A stretch of 41,411 nt of DNA from Spirochaetota bacterium (lineage in GTDB: Bacteria; Spirochaetota; Spirochaetia; Treponematales; Treponemataceae). Numbering within the stretch: the first letter of the stretch is position 1; each line of letters starts with the position of its first letter. Position numbers and translations under genes: made by a program. Location of the stretch: NCBI GenBank assembly GCA_023443865.1, contig JAEZST010000016.1, positions 1 through 41,411 of the forward strand, written 5' to 3'. Below the pieces are notes generated by a model that did not search any database, was not told the DNA's origin, and saw only the letters and a program-made list of their open reading frames with translations. Below are positions 39,301-41,411 of this stretch, one piece after another.

Positions 39301-41411
39301 ACACGTTCACGTTAGTATTCGAGAATATGGTGGTCGCCGCGGAAGTCGTTATCGCCCTCGGTGTGGCGACCGTTCCTGCCTGCCAGGTTTGCGCTCCCGT
39401 CGTCCGGTACCATGAGCCGAGAAGGTTTACTCCTCCGGTCGTCGCCGCCGTTACCGATACGGAGACGGCTCCGGCGGCCAACGTTCCGGAGTTTCCGATG
39501 TTGGCAATGTTTATCGTTCCGCCCGTGATCGTCAATCCGTTCAGGGGGAACGAGGCGCCGATAGGGCCATTGACCGTAACCGCGCTCGCGTTGCCGGTTA
39601 TCGTTAAAGTATTCGTATTGGCCGCTTCGTCGTTTACAGTGGTAAACGTAAGCGTATTGATGGCATTTCCCGTCGTTTGGACGATCGTGGCGTTCTCTTG
39701 CAGGATAACGGGTCTCGTTACGTTCAAATTAGCCGTGGTTTGCGTGATTATATTGCCCGTTCCCGTAGGGTAATTAAGATAAACCGTTCCCGCGGGCGAA
39801 AGCGTGATATTCCCCGCGCCGGTGCTTATCGGCCCGGAAAGAACGAGATCTCCTAATTGGGTAGTTATGCTGACAAGGTCGTCGCTGGTCGTGACTGCCC
39901 CGTACGTTAGGGCCCCGAGAGTCAGGTTGTTGATGCCATCTAGATAAACCGCACCGCCGGCGCTGATTTCAACATCGTCTTGATTGGCGACGAATTGAAG
40001 CCTGTTGGCCGCCGTCCCGACGGGTCCCGCGGTAGCGATCGTGATTTTCCCCGTAGTTGCGAGTTCGGCAACCGTTGCGCTTGTAGTCTGCGTTACGAGG
40101 ATTCCGGTGGCGCCCGCATTGAGATTGATCGCCCCTGCGCCGCCTGTCGCAAGCGCGACGGAAGGCGTCCCTCCCGTATCGTCGTCGAGCTCGATAGAAC
40201 CGGTCGTATTGAAGCTTTGCGCGGCGCCGCCGCTCGTCCCGTTCGCCTGCGCCGTTTGAATCGAGATGTTTCCGGATTGTTGGTTTGGCGCTAAGGATTT
40301 TCCCACGGTGATGCTTACGGCGTTCTGTATAGCCTGCCATTCCGCGTCGCTGATTTGCATCGTGCCGGTTCCGGTAAAGCCGACGTCAATCGTTTCGGCG
40401 CCGGTACGGGTATAGATGAAGAGGTTGCCGGTGCCACTAAGGTTAAAAGTTTGTCCCGTTCCCGTATTGCTCATTACGAAATCAGTCGCGTACACGGTCG
40501 AATCACCCGAGGACGATACATTACCGTCGAATCGCAAGGTTGTGGCCGTGTTCACGTTCAAGGCCGTCGTTGTTACTACGCCTGTAAAGGTAACGCCGCC
40601 CTGGGAATCGGTAATAGTAATGGCACCGGCCGTGGCGGACCCGACGTTGCCGACGGTGGCGAGCCCTCCCGCGTCGCGGATGGTGAGCCCGCCTGAGAGG
40701 TTGACCATGGAAGTAAGGCCGATGGTCGCGCCCGCGGTCGCTCCTGAGTCGAGGGTGAGCGCGTTGCCGCCTGAGGTGACCGCGCCGACGTTGAGGATGC
40801 CCGCTGCGGCATTGCCCGTGTCGAAGGTGGTCGCGGCGGTGAGGGTAACGGCGCCTATGTCCATTCTGGTATCGGTCGTGTTGATGGTGCCCGCGGCGTT
40901 GACGGTGCCGGGGTTCGATGCGTTGCCGGTCGTGGCGAGCCCGCCGGCGAAGGTGAGCGTGTCGGTATTCGTATTGCCGAGGGTAACGGTTCCCGTGTTG
41001 CGGAAGTTGGTATCGCCTGCGGCATTGAAGGTCGCGGACTGGATGGAAACGTTGTAGGCGTCGTTTGCGGTGACGAAGGCGGTCGTAATGTCGACGGTCT
41101 GTCCGTCGGCGAAGGTAACGGTACCGGCCGTGGCGGTAACGGTAAGGGTCGTCGAGTCGACGTTGTTGGAGAAGGTCACGCCGCCTTGTGAATCGGTAAT
41201 AGTAATGGCACCGGGCGTGGCGGACCCGACGTTGCCGACGGTGGCGAGCCCTCCCGCGTCGCGGATGGTGAGCCCGCCTGAGAGATTGACCATGGAAGTA
41301 AGGCCGATGGTCGCGCCCGCGGTCGCTCCTGAGTCGAGGGTGAGCGCGTTGCCGCCTGAGGTGACCGCGCCGACGTTGAGGATGCCCGCTGCGGCATTGC
41401 CCGTGTCGAAG
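33392..41411 (-). CDS. Giant repetitive surface protein (beta-helix adhesin type), 5' end outside the window
   Basis: The frame is open from the right edge to its stop, at least 2,672 residues. The visible N-terminal 1,600 or so are Gly/Ala/Thr/Asn-rich beta-strand repeats like filamentous haemagglutinins and autotransporter passengers (GAITITDSQGGVTF, ITLTAAT-type motifs). The last two modules are 195 residues (585 bp) and almost identical in DNA; older modules of about 190 residues are seen at 37,450-38,020. The next 800 or so residues are Ig-like, with few repeats. The final 100 residues form a FlgD-Ig-like tail (WDGTNAAGNPVARGIYFIRVV, KVMVVKE). A start at the internal Met (41293) is an artefact of the repeat. 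Likely exported to the cell surface; the signal peptide is not visible. A strong terminator follows. Confidence 0.8.
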   Translation of the reverse strand, partial: FDTGNAAAGILNVGAVTSGGNALTLDSGATAGATIGLTSMVNLSGGLTIRDAGGLATVGNVGSATPGAITITDSQGGVTFSNNVDSTTLTVTATAGTVTFADGQTVDITTAFVTANDAYNVSIQSATFNAAGDTNFRNTGTVTLGNTNTDTLTFAGGLATTGNASNPGTVNAAGTINTTDTRMDIGAVTLTAATTFDTGNAAAGILNVGAVTSGGNALTLDSGATAGATIGLTSMVNLSGGLTIRDAGGLATVGNVGSATAGAITITDSQGGVTFTGVVTTTALNVNTATTLRFDGNVSSSGDSTVYATDFVMSNTGTGQTFNLSGTGNLFIYTRTGAETIDVGFTGTGTMQISDAEWQAIQNAVSITVGKSLAPNQQSGNISIQTAQANGTSGGAAQSFNTTGSIELDDDTGGTPSVALATGGAGAINLNAGATGILVTQTTSATVAELATTGKITIATAGPVGTAANRLQFVANQDDVEISAGGAVYLDGINNLTLGALTYGAVTTSDDLVSITTQLGDLVLSGPISTGAGNITLSPAGTVYLNYPTGTGNIITQTTANLNVTRPVILQENATIVQTTGNAINTLTFTTVNDEAANTNTLTITGNASAVTVNGPIGASFPLNGLTITGGTINIANIGNSGTLAAGAVSVSVTAATTGGVNLLGSWYRTTGAQTWQAGTVATPRAITTSAATTIFSNTNVNVYGNVDSSAAGYNLTIRADDIDLNPLGATFGTWNLGTNTLNLYTATASTVMNVGFDSGNALDWNLDDSEIASLTAGAAIGALVIGESTVQSGAITFRTADFSGANGGGGVPITANSDAATGYITLDNAGAAPAIANADSTVNLHSYLRIEAAQTSGFGHIASAGQITLTTDASNGTRIGAGTLPSTPTLPIEINVSPTTRVDVTGRAPQGVWLTGVGGAIYLGTVSVTGPIITDIYGGGGTIYLTHDIDTNGDNIVYNQAVRLRPTVGTSISIQTGNGSITFASTLDEDDAGGVIAGTNSLSIDAGNGTVLFSGNVGGDPAGARLTEKAFQNLTITDAGNVTFQAGLSTANGGSVNVTHSGILTINDATSPTDTAFADLVLDGSFTESGTGSVQIAGDIATSNDTVNFNTAVELTGNVRVYAGATGNDITFADAATVSDATAPGPYNLLLNAGGSGDVTFGATNADASARIGGAAGAGRIGALSIENANAVTFNGQVYAASIAQTASNATTGSTVFNRLVNTNTAAGIDLNGRDFAFYLPVTATGGGIMRISNTGTLLLPDTADCALDGAFTQDVTTGPVLLGAEITTTSDQIAFAGPITLTNAVTLDTTGGSTAGADISFLNTATVNETADGAYDLNLNAGTNGDITFGTAIGDGNARIGGNAGAHMPSALRILNGNAVTLNGQVYVTDFAQSAANATTGLTVFNRTVNTGGLSFSGRRLTFNGAVSSAGAVSITNSGLFLTAEDADITLTAGNFTQNGAGLNQMAGGVVTNGGAIAFATDVYLYGSTGTMAFGRNGADNVISFNGDLHIAANGKAITFASGVNVAGSAALYNGTVSFAATATIPSLATGGDIVLLNGNPATMYADAATGVGNLYAYINAQRTAAIVNPPSLAALAAAYPDASAFPATYTGALGDLAGTTLAPEGNFYDNGVDLAGTGAWTLSIPDNADATDSFAEAYNATIDNCTVTVNLAASPTGAFAWLAAAEGCADGGGNSGVDFARPTIVQAGTYTVYDNVIRVEASEAIENTNNEISAALANIRYWDGSALASFTGSFVDRDCNTSTDGAGDLTVFYLQTSADWWNTDATGISMGDAQSTDRGRGATEASHRSAIPYVNLPKALGGLYQTLRDSHKNRIGHYYSATPSVAASNAAAGATFTAVADRCAPVLVAVFTGQETHDFADDNAAQRPYDSHNFIEFQWSEQVTIPSVADSDVNVRATAGEGAITVSGSGLDIAGFAAIASGSLNAGERAYGTNAGAASSDVHALYRFFSRNGTGSYAAQTHRIRVSIAGFAQDAAGLGATEYRWYWPGYIAGAVTPTGAVTDSSTSLAIADTSAAANGIESFGSATYPRAAVTVSVADPTNPLADSFYGDWDTVGPAPAALRMAADAWSDPIAAYEAVPDSSGGIIDRLEMHFFDNAVAYTAADTHAWYSRNGWYPSADVSRPIYGQASAAAPESFGGARPLNATGTVSTRGGIRESSLNAAVGAFRVFNNNVALSIPPDTFSTNVTTNLLAPVANQNVAGDPYFRLFWTGLGGSGTQLAGSSITVSYNADSPAVTGYVTDLAGNLLGPFSKIVCVDRTPPRMTFSLAGADRNDLYVLFSKRLAITDPADVAAGLTVTLSGTPVTLTGTPTVSAGNRALLYRLDQAVEAADLVSPASGIAVAGTGTIITDPDTGSFETSYFIDELGNYAVVGDTHRLTDIGIGLAGILYGSDGVNQPGLLGGSSGALRSGDFDGSGRLLDKDITVATRINLPTAPGALSLFYDVNPAVETMPKTFNDATGLSFRLWLPSVLSGFNQSGNQEARNLSPILITDAGTTRLLRNFLIPESDPEVRPGATVELLMQYEGLFCARLSDESDITSIAPWSFSISETKKQRGGVTILNNVIDSGKREKTIVQVELPKAGNLVIQVFTLDGNVVRVLERGLKGGGTYSYFWDGTNAAGNPVARGIYFIRVVGPGMDEIRKVMVVKE
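40593..40826 (-). repeat. Near-identical 585-bp repeat, copy A
   Basis: This segment matches 41178-41411 with four mismatches in 234 bases. The offset is 585 bp, so the reading frame is kept. It encodes the FDTGNAAAGILNVGAV to VTFTGVV part of the module. Confidence 0.85.
41178..41411 (-). repeat. Near-identical 585-bp repeat, copy B (cut by the window edge)
   Basis: Same sequence as copy A. The identity continues to the last base, so further copies probably lie beyond the window. Short-read assembly would be prone to collapse here. Confidence 0.85.

Noticed and set aside
33578..40259. Several plus-strand open frames of 80-235 codons opposite the giant gene
   Set aside because: They follow the third-position bias of the giant gene, lack ribosome sites and repeat with its modules.
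41291..41293. Met at 41293 as the start of the giant protein
   Set aside because: The frame stays open to the right edge and the same Met recurs 195 residues later in the next module, so it is internal.

Overview
This 41.4 kb window looks like a piece of a high-GC spirochaete chromosome of the Treponema lineage. Main reasons: the enoyl reductase in the fatty-acid cluster is very close to the Treponema denticola trans-2-enoyl-CoA reductase (Ter/FabV); there are lipoprotein signal peptides ending in -SC; the giant surface protein has a FlgD-like C-terminal tail of the kind common in large spirochaete envelope proteins. Species is not determinable from sequence alone. No tRNA, rRNA, CRISPR array, transposase or phage gene was seen. 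Layout, left to right. (1) 1-2100: a dyad element containing a perfect DnaA-box match, then a two-gene unit (RlmL/YpsC-type rRNA guanine methyltransferase, TetR regulator) read from a strong promoter that appears to give a leaderless mRNA. (2) 2110-10487: one tightly packed nine-gene fatty-acid operon, fabD-fabG-fabF-fabZ-fabV-accB-accC-accD-accA, mostly joined by 4-bp ATGA/GTGA overlaps. It holds all four acetyl-CoA carboxylase subunits and a complete elongation cycle, with FabV as the only enoyl reductase; acpP and fabH are not here. A shared operator-like motif lies at both the methyltransferase-tetR promoter and the fab promoter, suggesting that the TetR protein controls itself and fatty-acid synthesis. 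(3) 10501-12098: a GH13 alpha-amylase lipoprotein behind a LacI/CcpA-like operator; its frame is broken by a single TGA where the family has Trp. (4) 12361-19105: HDAC-family deacetylase, Mn-type superoxide dismutase, a GNAT-DinB fusion, an RRM cold-shock-type RNA-binding protein with a long structured leader, a small charged protein, a two-HD-domain (HD-GYP) phosphodiesterase, and pstB-phoU without pstSCA. (5) 19104-25046, all minus strand: an MFS transporter fused to HEAT repeats, a CBS-SpoIIE-type phosphatase preceded by a 7-codon leader ORF, an HSL-type hydrolase lacking its nucleophile serine, and a U32 peptidase-family protein. (6) 25208-26916: a Fic-domain gene bracketed by direct repeats. 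(7) 27017-32024, minus strand: a CE8 pectinesterase-like protein without a signal peptide, pyrE, and a PilZ-like / RlmM-like methyltransferase pair. (8) 32111-41411: a lipoprotein, and convergent to it a giant repetitive surface protein whose 5' end lies beyond the window. It carries 585-bp (195-residue) repeats, the last two almost identical in DNA. The most rewarding leads are the TetR/fab operator family, the stop codon in the amylase, the repeat-bracketed fic gene, the near-identical repeats of the giant protein, the MFS-HEAT fusion, the Ser-to-Gly hydrolase, the 7-codon leader ORF, and several apparently leaderless promoters.
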